Shown piece after piece: positions 7,520-13,457 of a stretch of DNA of 13,457 nucleotides. The translations under genes and the position numbers were made by a program. The stretch covers positions 1-13,457 of the forward strand of contig JAXHUA010000186.1 of assembly GCA_034189695.1 (NCBI GenBank), given 5' to 3'. Under the pieces are notes generated by a model, which made no database searches, was not told the DNA's origin, and saw only the letters and a program-made list of their open reading frames with translations. This DNA comes from JAXHUA01 sp034189695. GTDB taxonomy: Bacteria; Chloroflexota; Dehalococcoidia; E44-bin15. Every line of letters starts with the position of its first letter. The stretch's first letter is position 1.

Positions 7520-8260
7520 TCAGCGCGGGGGACGGAAGCGCATTCTGAGCAGCTCTTTCACATACTCGATGCTGGTATCGACGATTGAGACCTTGGAGTC
7601 GGGGTCCTCAGTCCATTTCACGGGGACCTCTTTGATGCGGTACCCTCGCCGGTGCGCTATGAGGAGCATCTCGGTATCGAAGAACCACTTGTGGTTCCGG
7701 GTGAGCGGGAGGACATCCCGGGCGGCCTGCCTGCTCAGGGCCTTGAAGCCGCACTGGGCGTCGTGGTAATCGGTTCTGAACATGGCTCTGAGGAGGAGGT
7801 TGTAGACTCTCGAGGTAACCTCGCGCTTGAAGCACCGCTCCACCGAGGACTGGGGGATGAGACGGGAACCAATGGCGATGCCGTAGCCTTCCTCGATCGC
7901 CTGGACAAGCTCGGGGAAGGACTCCAGGTCGGTGGACAGGTCAACATCCATGTATGCGACAACATCGGCGGTGCTTTCGAGGAGGGCGCGTCGCAGGGCG
8001 CGCCCCCGCCCTTTCTGGTCAAGGTGCAGCACGGCTACGTTCGGGTGGCGTTGGGTAAGCTCTTGCGCCACCTGGCAGGTGCCGTCGGTGGACCCGTTGT
8101 CGGCTATGACGATGGTCCATCTCGCGGCGAACTCCCTTTCCAGGAACTGCCTCAGCGTGTCTATGCTCTGGGCAAGTACGCTCTCCTCGTTGTACACCGG
8201 TATGACCACGGCGACTGACGTGGGTTCGCGACCTGGCGGGCTGGACTCGTTTCCTTTCAT
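7520..8260 (-). CDS. GT2 family glycosyltransferase (dolichyl/polyprenyl-phosphate sugar synthase-like)
   Basis: A 246-aa protein with a GT-A fold signature and no membrane tail: VVIPVYNEE (18-26), ADNGSTDGT (53-61), the metal-binding DxD in YMDVDLS (D105-D107), a QCGFKALSR block near residue 160, and WFFDTEMLLIAHRRGYRIKEVPVKW. This combination is seen in ALG5/DPM1-like enzymes that transfer a hexose from a nucleotide sugar to a polyprenyl phosphate at the cytosolic membrane face. The sugar and lipid acceptor are not determined here, and there is no flippase or glycosylation gene beside it. I use ATG at 8260; a TTG two codons upstream (8266) is equally possible because neither has a strong ribosome site. 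It is the first gene of the five-gene minus-strand run and is separated from purH by the 258-nt gap. Confidence 0.87.
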   Translation of the reverse strand: MKGNESSPPGREPTSVAVVIPVYNEESVLAQSIDTLRQFLEREFAARWTIVIADNGSTDGTCQVAQELTQRHPNVAVLHLDQKGRGRALRRALLESTADVVAYMDVDLSTDLESFPELVQAIEEGYGIAIGSRLIPQSSVERCFKREVTSRVYNLLLRAMFRTDYHDAQCGFKALSRQAARDVLPLTRNHKWFFDTEMLLIAHRRGYRIKEVPVKWTEDPDSKVSIVDTSIEYVKELLRMRFRPPR

Positions 8261-8311
8261 ACGCAACAGCCGAACCGGCGCACGCCTGAACGTGCCCCCG
8301 GTCTTTCATCG

Positions 8312-8339
8312 AGAGTCGGGCCGTCGGCGGCCCGACCTC
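8312..8339. repeat. GC-rich inverted repeat (hairpin)
   Basis: GTCGGGCC (8315-8322) and GGCCCGAC (8329-8336) are perfect complements around a 6-nt loop; with a one-base bulge the stem extends outward by three more pairs (8312-8314 with 8337-8339). No run of T follows on either strand, so it does not look like a standard intrinsic terminator, though it may still end or stabilise the pur transcript. Confidence 0.7.
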
Positions 8340-8361
8340 TATGGGCTACGGGATATGACAC

Positions 8362-8399
8362 ACTCGCAGCACTGGCTGCCGCCTCGGACAACTGCGAGT
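8362..8399. repeat. Inverted repeat with competing inner hairpin
   Basis: ACTCGCAG (8362-8369) pairs with CTGCGAGT (8392-8399) over a 22-nt loop. GCAGC (8366-8370) can instead pair with GCTGC (8375-8379) around a 4-nt loop. The two stems share bases and cannot form together, giving two alternative folds in the purH-glycosyltransferase gap. Confidence 0.6.
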
Positions 8400-8518
8400 C
8401 AATCAGTCAGCAGGCCCGGTGATTCCCCTTCCGCTGTACGCCCAGACGGCTTGTGCACCCGGAGGCAGTCTCTCGGCTCAGGCGCGTCGGCGGTCCGGCG
8501 TTCCTTTCTCAAGGAGAA

Positions 8519-10051
8519 TCAATGCTTGAAGTGGCGCACCCCCGTGAACACCATGGCGATGTTGTGCTCGTTGGCCACCTTGATTACTTCCTCGTCGCGC
8601 ACCGAGCCGCCGGGCTCTATTATGGCGGTCACGCCGCCTTTGGCCGCCAGCTCGACGCCATCCGGGAAGGGGAAGAACGCGTCGGAGGCAAGCGCGCTGC
8701 CTTTCGCCCTGTCACCGGCCTTCTTCAGTGCGATCTCGACGCTGTCAACCCGGCTTGGCTGACCTGCTCCCATGCCCAGGAGGGTGTGGTCTTTCGCCAG
8801 GACGATGGCGTTCGATTTCACGTGCTTGACGGCTCGCCAGCCGAACCGCAGGTCTTCGAGCTCTGCCTCCGTAGGCTCGCGGTTGGTCACCGTGCGAAGT
8901 GTCAACGTCTCCGGCTCGACGTCCGCTGACTGGAGCAGGAAACCGCCTCCAACGTGACGGAAGTTCATGGCCGAGACTCCCTTGCTCTCCGCGATGGAGC
9001 CCACGCTGAGGAGGCGCAGGCCCTTCTTCCTCTTCAGCAGCGACAGGGCGGCTTCATCGAACTCGGGGGCCACAATGGCGTCGAAATGCGTCTTGCTGAT
9101 CTCCTCTGCCGCCGCTTGGTCTATCTTGCGGTTTGTGGCCACTATGCCGCCGAAAGCCGAGACCGGGTCCCCGGTCAAGGCTCTCCGGTACGCCTCGGCG
9201 AGGTCATCGTGAGACGCCAGGCCGCAGGGGTTGTTGTGCTTGAGAATGGCGACGGTGGGTGTGGCGAAATCGCCGACAATGCTCAGAGCGGCGTCGAGGT
9301 CGAGGATGTTGTTGAAAGAGAGGGCTTTGCCAGAGAGCTGCGCCGCCGCCACCACGCCTGACTTCTCCTGCCCGATCACCTGGGTTCTGTAGAAGGCGGC
9401 CTGCTGATGCGGGTTCTCGCCGTAGGACAGTTCCTGAATCCTGCTGAGGGCGATGGTCATCTCTACCGGTAACCTGTCCTCCTTCGGTCTGAGATAGCTC
9501 GCAATGGCTGTGTCGTAAAGGGCCACGTGCTGGAAAGCTTTCTGGGCCAGCCTCTTCCTGTCTTCAAGGGGAACGTCGCCCGACCGGAGCATCTCGAGGA
9601 CCGGCCCGTAGTCGGCCGGGTCCACGACCACCAAAACGGAAGGGAAGTTCTTGGCTGCGGCCCGAATCATCGTGGGTCCGCCGATGTCGATATTCTCCAG
9701 CGCCTCATCTATCGTTACGCCTTCGCGGGACACCGTCTGGACGAAGGGATACAGATTCACTGCCACCAGGTCTATTGTCCCGATTCCCTTCTCCTTGAGC
9801 TCAGCGAGGTGGCCCGGCACGTTGCGTTTGGCCAGTATCCCACCGTGCACCGCGGGGTGAAGGGTCTTCACCCGGCCGTCGAGGATCTCCGGGAAGTTGG
9901 TCAGGTCGCCGACGCTGTGAACCGGAACACCCGCTTTCTGGAGGGCGCCCTTCGTGCCGCCCGTGCTGTAGATGCTGACTCCGAGCTCACTGAGGCCCTG
10001 GGCAAACTCCACCAGACCCGTCTTGTCTGAGACGCTCAAGATCGCTTGCAT
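8519..10051 (-). CDS. purH: Bifunctional AICAR transformylase / IMP cyclohydrolase PurH
   Basis: A 510-aa cytosolic enzyme for the last two steps of IMP synthesis: formylation of AICAR with 10-formyl-tetrahydrofolate, then ring closure to IMP. The N-terminal cyclohydrolase domain (about 1-185) has SVSDKTG (6-12), STGGTKGAL (29-37) and KTLHPAVHGGILAKR (62-76). The transformylase domain (about 195-510) has LSYGENPHQQAAFYR (208-222), the catalytic KHNNPCG (271-277) and SAFGGIVATNR (298-308), and the chain ends in TGVRHFKH. Length and motifs are those of a complete, intact PurH. The start ATG at 10051 is preceded by AGGAGG at 6-nt spacing, which itself overlaps the purM stop, so PurM and PurH translation are likely coupled. 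It is the last gene of the purF-purM-purH unit and is followed by a long non-coding gap. Confidence 0.97.
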   Translation of the reverse strand: MQAILSVSDKTGLVEFAQGLSELGVSIYSTGGTKGALQKAGVPVHSVGDLTNFPEILDGRVKTLHPAVHGGILAKRNVPGHLAELKEKGIGTIDLVAVNLYPFVQTVSREGVTIDEALENIDIGGPTMIRAAAKNFPSVLVVVDPADYGPVLEMLRSGDVPLEDRKRLAQKAFQHVALYDTAIASYLRPKEDRLPVEMTIALSRIQELSYGENPHQQAAFYRTQVIGQEKSGVVAAAQLSGKALSFNNILDLDAALSIVGDFATPTVAILKHNNPCGLASHDDLAEAYRRALTGDPVSAFGGIVATNRKIDQAAAEEISKTHFDAIVAPEFDEAALSLLKRKKGLRLLSVGSIAESKGVSAMNFRHVGGGFLLQSADVEPETLTLRTVTNREPTEAELEDLRFGWRAVKHVKSNAIVLAKDHTLLGMGAGQPSRVDSVEIALKKAGDRAKGSALASDAFFPFPDGVELAAKGGVTAIIEPGGSVRDEEVIKVANEHNIAMVFTGVRHFKH

Positions 10052-10057
10052 ACGTTA

Positions 10058-10063
10058 CCTCCT
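10058..10063 (-). promoter_or_regulatory. Consensus Shine-Dalgarno of purH overlapping the purM stop
   Basis: AGGAGG on the minus strand, 6 nt before the purH ATG at 10051. Its first two bases are the last two of the purM TAG (10064-10062). It is the best ribosome site in the window and fits translational coupling of purM and purH. Confidence 0.85.
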
Positions 10064-11090
10064 AGGTAATTGCGATGTGTTGTCTATCCCTGTCCTCCAC
10101 CACCTCACCGATGACTCTCGCCCCGGTCACGCTCCTGCTCAGTTCGTCCGCGTTGTGGCGAGAGCATACGATAGCCATGCCCACTCCCATGTTGAATGTG
10201 CGGTACATCTCCTCCTCGTCTATGTTGCCCCTCTCCTGGATGAGTGTGAAGATGGGCGGTATTGCCCACGAGTCCTTCCTCACCCTGGCGGCCAGTCCTT
10301 CGGGGAGGACTCTCGGAAGATTACCTGGTATCCCTCCGCCGGTGATGTGGGCCATACCCTTGATGAGAGGAAGAAGGGGGCCCAATGCGGCGTAGTAGCA
10401 GTGGTGGGGTTCGAGAAGCTCCTCGCCCAGGGTGCGGCCCAACGGTGGGAAAGCTTGAGTGAGCGGTGACGGGTCTTCGTCAATGCCGAACACCCTGCGC
10501 GCGAGCGAATAGCCATTGGTGTGAAGACCGCTCGATGGAAGGCCGACAATGACATCGCCAGCCTGTATCGAGCGCCCATCCAGTATTGTCTCCTTCTCGA
10601 CCGCCCCCACGATGAACCCTGCCAGGTCGTACTCCCCATCCGGATACAGGCCGGGCATCTCCGCTGTCTCCCCGCCGACGAGGGCGCACCCCACCGCACC
10701 GAGTGCGCTTGCCATTCCCTTGACGAGGTCCTCGACGATCTCAGGCACGAGCCTGGCCATGGCAATGTAGTCGAGGAAGAAGAGCGGCCGGGCGCCGCAG
10801 GTGAAGATATCGTTGACACAATGGTTGACCAGATCGGCGCCTATGGTATCGTGCTTGTTGAGGGCACAGGCGATCTTCAGCTTCGTACCGACCCCGTCTG
10901 TGCTGGATACAAGCACGGGCTTCTGGAAGCCCGTAAGCTCGAAGAGACCACCAAAGAAGCCGAGGTCGCTGATGACCTCGGGCCCGAAGGTTGTCCGTGC
11001 ATGCTTCCTGACACGCTTCACCGCTTCGTCGGCGACGTCGATGTCGACCCCGGCGGCACGATAGGTGAGCTTCGTCCTATCGTCGGCCAC
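10062..11090 (-). CDS. purM: Phosphoribosylformylglycinamidine cyclo-ligase (AIR synthetase) PurM
   Basis: A 342-aa enzyme that closes the imidazole ring of FGAM with ATP to give aminoimidazole ribotide, step five of purine synthesis. Family motifs occur in order: TYRAAGVDID (9-18), VSSTDGVGTKL (61-71), VNDIFTCGARPLFFLDY (92-108), VGGETAEMPGLY (138-149), GLPSSGLHTNGYSL (183-196) and HITGGGIPGNLPRVLP (248-263). Length is close to the usual about 345 residues, and no key block is missing. The start is GTG at 11090; the GAGG at 11100-11097 is spaced 6 nt from it and lies at the end of purF, whose stop is only 3 nt upstream. The gene sits directly between purF and purH, and purN, which follows purM in the Bacillus-type operon, is absent from this position. 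Confidence 0.97.
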   Translation of the reverse strand: MADDRTKLTYRAAGVDIDVADEAVKRVRKHARTTFGPEVISDLGFFGGLFELTGFQKPVLVSSTDGVGTKLKIACALNKHDTIGADLVNHCVNDIFTCGARPLFFLDYIAMARLVPEIVEDLVKGMASALGAVGCALVGGETAEMPGLYPDGEYDLAGFIVGAVEKETILDGRSIQAGDVIVGLPSSGLHTNGYSLARRVFGIDEDPSPLTQAFPPLGRTLGEELLEPHHCYYAALGPLLPLIKGMAHITGGGIPGNLPRVLPEGLAARVRKDSWAIPPIFTLIQERGNIDEEEMYRTFNMGVGMAIVCSRHNADELSRSVTGARVIGEVVEDRDRQHIAIT

Positions 11091-11093
11091 GTG

Positions 11094-12485
11094 TCACCTC
11101 TTGGGAGTCTCCAGCGCCAGCTTGTCCATTCCGAGCTGTACCGGCACCGGATACTCACCGGTGAAGCACGCGAGGCAGAAGGTCTCCTTGGGCAACGCCA
11201 CGGATTCGATGAGACCGTCCATGCTCAGATAGCCCAGAGAATCGGCGCCGATGCTCTGGGCTATGTCCGGGACTTGCTTGTGAGCGGCGATAAGCTCCCA
11301 CTGGGTAGCCATATCGACGCCGAAGAAGCAGGGATAGCGAATGGGTGGTGCACAGATGCGCAAATGTATTTCTTCCGCTCCGGCGCTTCGCAGGAGACTG
11401 ATTACTCTCGGTGTGGTCGTTCCGCGCACGATGCTGTCATCCACGAGCACAACCCGCTTGCCCCCCAGTATTTCCGGCATCGGGTTGAACTTGAGTTGGA
11501 CGCCAAGCTCCCGAATGCGCTGGTCAGGCTGGATGAAGGTACGGCCAACGTAGCGATTCTTCAGCAGCCCTTCGGTGAACGGTATGCCTGACTCGACCGA
11601 GTAGCCGATGCCTGCCGACGTGGCAGAATCCGGAACACCTATGACCAGGTCGGCATCGACCGGGTACTCCTGCGCCAGCCTGGCTCCCATGGCCTGCCGC
11701 GCCAGGTAGACCCGGCGTCCCTCGATAATGCTGTCGGGCCGGGCGAAGTAGATGTGCTCGAAGATGCACAATCCCCTCTTCGTCGGCTGATCATCCTTGT
11801 GGCTTGTCACGCCGTGTGAATCGATGACCAGCACCTCGCCTGCCTCCACCTCGCGCAGGAACTCCGCGCCAATGTGGTCAAGGGCACAGCTTTCGGAGGC
11901 GAGTACCCAGCCGCCGTTGAGACGGCCCAGACAGAGAGGGCGCACTCCCAGAGGGTCTCGAATGCCATAGAGGGCATTGTCGGCCATCATGACCAGGGAG
12001 TACGCGCCCTCGAGTCGGTTCATGGCGTATCTTATCCTGTCGACCCATGTCTTCTTGCCGGACGATAGAATGAGATGTGCAATAACCTCGGAGTCAGTTC
12101 CCGTGGCAAACGAGCAGTGCTGCCCGTCCAGTTCCTGACGGAGGTACTCCGCGTTGACGATGTTGCCATTGTGTCCCAGAACCAGAGTGCCCGAGGGGCT
12201 CCGGATGATGATCGGCTGGGCGTTCTCAGACCGGCTGGAGCCGGTCGTAGAGTAGCGGTTGTGTCCGATGGCTATGTCGCCCCAGAGCTGGCTCAGAGAC
12301 TCCTCATCGAAGACCTGGGACACAAGTCCCATTCTGGTGTGTATGTGAATCCGTTTCCCGTCGAAGGTGGCAATGCCTGAACTCTCTTGACCGCGGTGCT
12401 GTAGCGAGAAGAGACCGAAATAGGCCACTCTCGCCACGTCCTCTCCCGGGGCGTACACCCCGAAAAGGGCACAAGACTCTTTCAT
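11094..12485 (-). CDS. purF: Amidophosphoribosyltransferase PurF, iron-sulfur type
   Basis: A 463-aa enzyme for the committed step of purine synthesis: glutamine-derived ammonia plus PRPP gives phosphoribosylamine. The Ntn-hydrolase glutaminase domain starts at C5 (MKES-CALFGVYAPGE), so a four-residue propeptide must be removed to free the catalytic cysteine. SLQHRGQESSGIA (27-39), GHNRYSTTG (74-82) and GHNGNIVN (104-111) follow. The PRPP loop is VVLVDDSIVRGTT (345-357). Four cysteines, C240, C386, C437 and C440 (the last two as CLAC), match the 4Fe-4S ligands of the Bacillus subtilis enzyme. The frame is open to a TTG at 12560 inside the hydrolase gene, but a promoter at 12505-12533 puts the transcription start near 12498, leaving ATG 12485 as the start. 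It heads the purF-M-H unit. Confidence 0.95.
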   Translation of the reverse strand: MKESCALFGVYAPGEDVARVAYFGLFSLQHRGQESSGIATFDGKRIHIHTRMGLVSQVFDEESLSQLWGDIAIGHNRYSTTGSSRSENAQPIIIRSPSGTLVLGHNGNIVNAEYLRQELDGQHCSFATGTDSEVIAHLILSSGKKTWVDRIRYAMNRLEGAYSLVMMADNALYGIRDPLGVRPLCLGRLNGGWVLASESCALDHIGAEFLREVEAGEVLVIDSHGVTSHKDDQPTKRGLCIFEHIYFARPDSIIEGRRVYLARQAMGARLAQEYPVDADLVIGVPDSATSAGIGYSVESGIPFTEGLLKNRYVGRTFIQPDQRIRELGVQLKFNPMPEILGGKRVVLVDDSIVRGTTTPRVISLLRSAGAEEIHLRICAPPIRYPCFFGVDMATQWELIAAHKQVPDIAQSIGADSLGYLSMDGLIESVALPKETFCLACFTGEYPVPVQLGMDKLALETPKR

Positions 12486-12504
12486 CTTCTCGCCCCCCAC
12501 GCCG

Positions 12505-12533
12505 ATTATATTCACTGCCCGCTTCAGGGTCAA
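12505..12533 (-). promoter_or_regulatory. Sigma70-type promoter of purF-purM-purH
   Basis: On the minus strand TTGACC (-35, 12533-12528) and TATAAT (-10, 12510-12505) are 17 nt apart: five of six and six of six consensus bases with ideal spacing. Transcription should begin near 12498, about 13 nt before the purF ATG. The -35 element contains the TGA stop of the upstream hydrolase. With so short a leader, transcripts from here have no room for a riboswitch or attenuator. Confidence 0.8.
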
Positions 12534-13291
12534 TGCTCCTTCAGACGTGCTGTCAGCCAATCTAGAGCGCCGTTCATCGCCTTCTCCGATAGACGAAGCC
12601 GGTGGCCGGCACCCTCCACCATGAGAATGCCCTTGGGCATGCCCGCCTCCCGGTGAAGCATCACAGCGTCCTGTGGGTGGACAACATCGTCATCGCTGCC
12701 ATGAACGATGAGGACTGGCCGTGGAGATATACGTGCGATGTTTCCCAGCGGGTCGAGTCTCCGGAAGCCGCCGAGCCATTCGTCGACAGACGGTGGGAAA
12801 TCGGGGTCCCTGATGATGCCCACCTCGCGGAAATGCTTGATGATATCCTGTGCGCGGTCAGCGTCGGCAACAGCCTGGAACCGCGAAGGACACGCGCAAC
12901 TGACGAGAAGCGACACGCGCGGGTCCCGCGCCGCAACATAGACCGAGACAGCAGCGCCGGCACTGAATCCCATGAGGGCGAGGCTTTGCCGCTGGGCCTC
13001 TCCCATGTCCCGAATGTAGCCGAGGACGGCCTCCAGGTCCCTTGTCCATCCGAGAATGTCGAAGTTGCCGCCACTGGCCCCGGTACCTCTGAAGTTGAAA
13101 ATGACAGTGAGGAAACCGGCTTCACACAACCTCTCAGCTAGAGCGGGATATCCTCTGTCCGTGGCGTCCGGTGTCCCGCGGGGAATACCGTGACACAGGC
13201 AGAGAGCGGAACAGGAGGCCTCGTCAGGTAGGTAGACCTGGCCGGCGAGCGTGAAACCCTCCACTTCAAGGCAGAAGTGCCTTTGTTCCAT
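12530..13291 (-). CDS. Alpha/beta hydrolase (serine esterase/peptidase-like)
   Basis: A 253-aa soluble protein with an alpha/beta hydrolase catalytic triad in normal order: nucleophile S110 in GFSAG (108-112), acid D201 in HGSDDDVV (197-204) and H230 in GAGHRLR (227-233). CHGIPRG (33-39) supplies the oxyanion region, and FNFRGTGASGG (65-75) is typical of the family's strand-4 turn. No signal peptide is seen, so it is likely cytosolic. Substrate is unknown; relatives include short acyl esterases and dienelactone-hydrolase-like proteins. ATG at 13291 gives a normal N-terminus. A promoter upstream predicts an untranslated leader of only about 6 nt, so it may be translated nearly leaderless. It precedes purF, which has its own promoter, so a functional link with purine synthesis is not implied. 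Confidence 0.85.
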   Translation of the reverse strand: MEQRHFCLEVEGFTLAGQVYLPDEASCSALCLCHGIPRGTPDATDRGYPALAERLCEAGFLTVIFNFRGTGASGGNFDILGWTRDLEAVLGYIRDMGEAQRQSLALMGFSAGAAVSVYVAARDPRVSLLVSCACPSRFQAVADADRAQDIIKHFREVGIIRDPDFPPSVDEWLGGFRRLDPLGNIARISPRPVLIVHGSDDDVVHPQDAVMLHREAGMPKGILMVEGAGHRLRLSEKAMNGALDWLTARLKEH

Positions 13292-13303
13292 GTCTACAAT
13301 CTC

Positions 13304-13332
13304 ATTTTAGCATACGTACAGCGGGATGCCAA
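13304..13332 (-). promoter_or_regulatory. Sigma70-type extended -10 promoter of the hydrolase gene
   Basis: Minus strand TTGGCA (-35, 13332-13327) and TAAAAT (-10, 13309-13304) are separated by 17 nt, with TG one base upstream of the -10 (extended -10). The predicted start near 13297 is only about 6 nt from the ATG at 13291. The -35 lies 9 nt from the first copy of the direct repeat at the presumed IS end. Confidence 0.7.
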
Positions 13333-13341
13333 TGGCGCGAA

Positions 13342-13398
13342 TTGCCTCATAATAAATGTTACCGAGTGGGGTATCGTTGCCTCAAAAAGGGTGTTACC
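13342..13398 (+). repeat. Two-copy 22-bp imperfect direct repeat
   Basis: The pattern TTGCCTCA-N7-TGTTACC occurs at 13342-13363 and again at 13377-13398, with identical 7-nt internal spacing and a 35-bp period. The 15 defined bases are identical in both copies while the 7-nt centre differs. Tandem sites of this kind just before a transposase gene are typical transposase-binding repeats at an IS end, and the TGTTACC core resembles ends I associate with integrase-type IS elements. Confidence 0.7.
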
Positions 13399-13400
13399 CA

Positions 13401-13457
13401 ATGAGAGGCATGAGTAGAGGCAGCGTGATAGAGTATACCGAGGTGATGAAGGAGAGG
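13401..13457 (+). CDS. Start of a probable transposase/integrase (3' truncated)
   Basis: Nineteen codons are visible, beginning MRGMSRGSVIEYTEVMKER and open to the right edge. The short basic start leading into a helix of the type EYxxxMKER resembles the N-terminus of rve-type transposases, where a helix-turn-helix region follows, but so few residues do not prove it. ATG 13401 follows AAGGG by 9 nt; ATG 13410 is an alternative with AGAGG very close. The repeat pair directly upstream is the main support. It could also be an unrelated small gene. Confidence 0.35.
   Translation, partial: MRGMSRGSVIEYTEVMKER

Larger units (their letters stand above)
8261..8518 (-). other. Structured intergenic region between purH and glycosyltransferase
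   Basis: No convincing gene: reading frames crossing it on the plus strand are continuations of frames opposite purH and the glycosyltransferase. Read as minus-strand RNA it contains three potential stems: an 8-bp stem 8362-8369 / 8392-8399, a GC-rich hairpin 8312-8339 and a small 5-bp hairpin 8280-8284 / 8291-8295 close to the glycosyltransferase start. I see no tRNA, no clear promoter and no U-run terminator. It could be the purH 3' untranslated region, the leader of the five-gene run, or a small RNA. Confidence 0.5.
13342..13457 (+). mobile_element. Probable left end of an insertion sequence, cut by the window edge
   Basis: Terminal-type direct repeats (13342-13398) are followed at once by a plus-strand reading frame that runs off the window. 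The element would be oriented away from the hydrolase gene. The outer boundary cannot be fixed, because neither a target duplication nor the right end is visible. The family is not determined. Confidence 0.4.

Noticed and set aside
8312..8339. GC hairpin as an intrinsic terminator of the pur operon
   Set aside because: No T-run follows on the minus strand (or on the plus strand), and it lies about 180 nt after the purH stop.
10521..11591. 356-codon plus-strand frame opposite purM/purF
   Set aside because: Antisense shadow of two certain purine genes.
11094..12560. Longer PurF starting at TTG 12560 (or GTG 12515 / 12500)
   Set aside because: These starts lie upstream of, or only about 2 nt from, the predicted transcription start of the TTGACC-17-TATAAT promoter, and they would bury the catalytic cysteine behind a long propeptide. 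ATG 12485 gives MKES before the Cys.
12486..12560. Purine riboswitch or attenuator before purF
   Set aside because: The gap is largely occupied by the promoter and the predicted leader is about 13 nt, so there is no space for an aptamer.

Overview
The window is compact, GC-rich bacterial chromosome. It holds nine complete and two partial chromosomal genes and, at the right edge, what looks like the beginning of an insertion sequence. GC content (roughly 60 % by eye), frequent GTG/TTG starts, short intergenic gaps, the iron-sulfur type PurF and the gene types suggest an uncultivated environmental bacterium. The overall flavour is compatible with Chloroflexota (Dehalococcoidia-like), but that is an impression from protein style and not a demonstrated placement.

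Layout. Left block, plus strand (1-3085): the 3' part of a histidine-phosphatase gene, then tilS (tRNA-Ile lysidine synthetase) and an MFS transporter whose GTG start overlaps the tilS stop. This block converges with the next, with only 3 nt between the facing stop codons. Middle block, minus strand, read right to left (8260 down to 3089): a GT2 glycosyltransferase, a second MFS transporter of the oxalate/formate (monocarboxylate) type, a fused nicotinamidase / nicotinate phosphoribosyltransferase, a lipoprotein of DUF3108 character and a PrsW/YhfC-like predicted membrane metalloprotease. The gaps are 13-31 nt, so these five probably form one transcription unit. Between this block and purH is a 258-nt stretch (8261-8518) with no gene but several inverted repeats.

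Right block, minus strand (13291 down to 8519): an alpha/beta hydrolase, then purF-purM-purH of de novo purine synthesis. PurF makes phosphoribosylamine, PurM closes the imidazole ring to AIR, and PurH does the last two steps to IMP. purN is not between purM and purH. Two good sigma70-type promoters can be read here. One lies upstream of the hydrolase (TTGGCA-17-TAAAAT, extended -10). The other (TTGACC-17-TATAAT) is built across the hydrolase stop codon and fixes purF translation at the ATG at 12485. The purF-M-H genes are tightly coupled, and each Shine-Dalgarno overlaps the preceding stop.

The right edge (13342-13457) carries a 22-bp imperfect direct repeat in two copies, followed by a plus-strand reading frame that runs off the window. 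It is best read as an IS left end with the start of its transposase.

The most noteworthy item is the single-chain PncA-PncB fusion, which would carry nicotinamide to nicotinate mononucleotide in one polypeptide, next to a monocarboxylate-type transporter. I do not see a clearly new defence, CRISPR or mobile system in this window.
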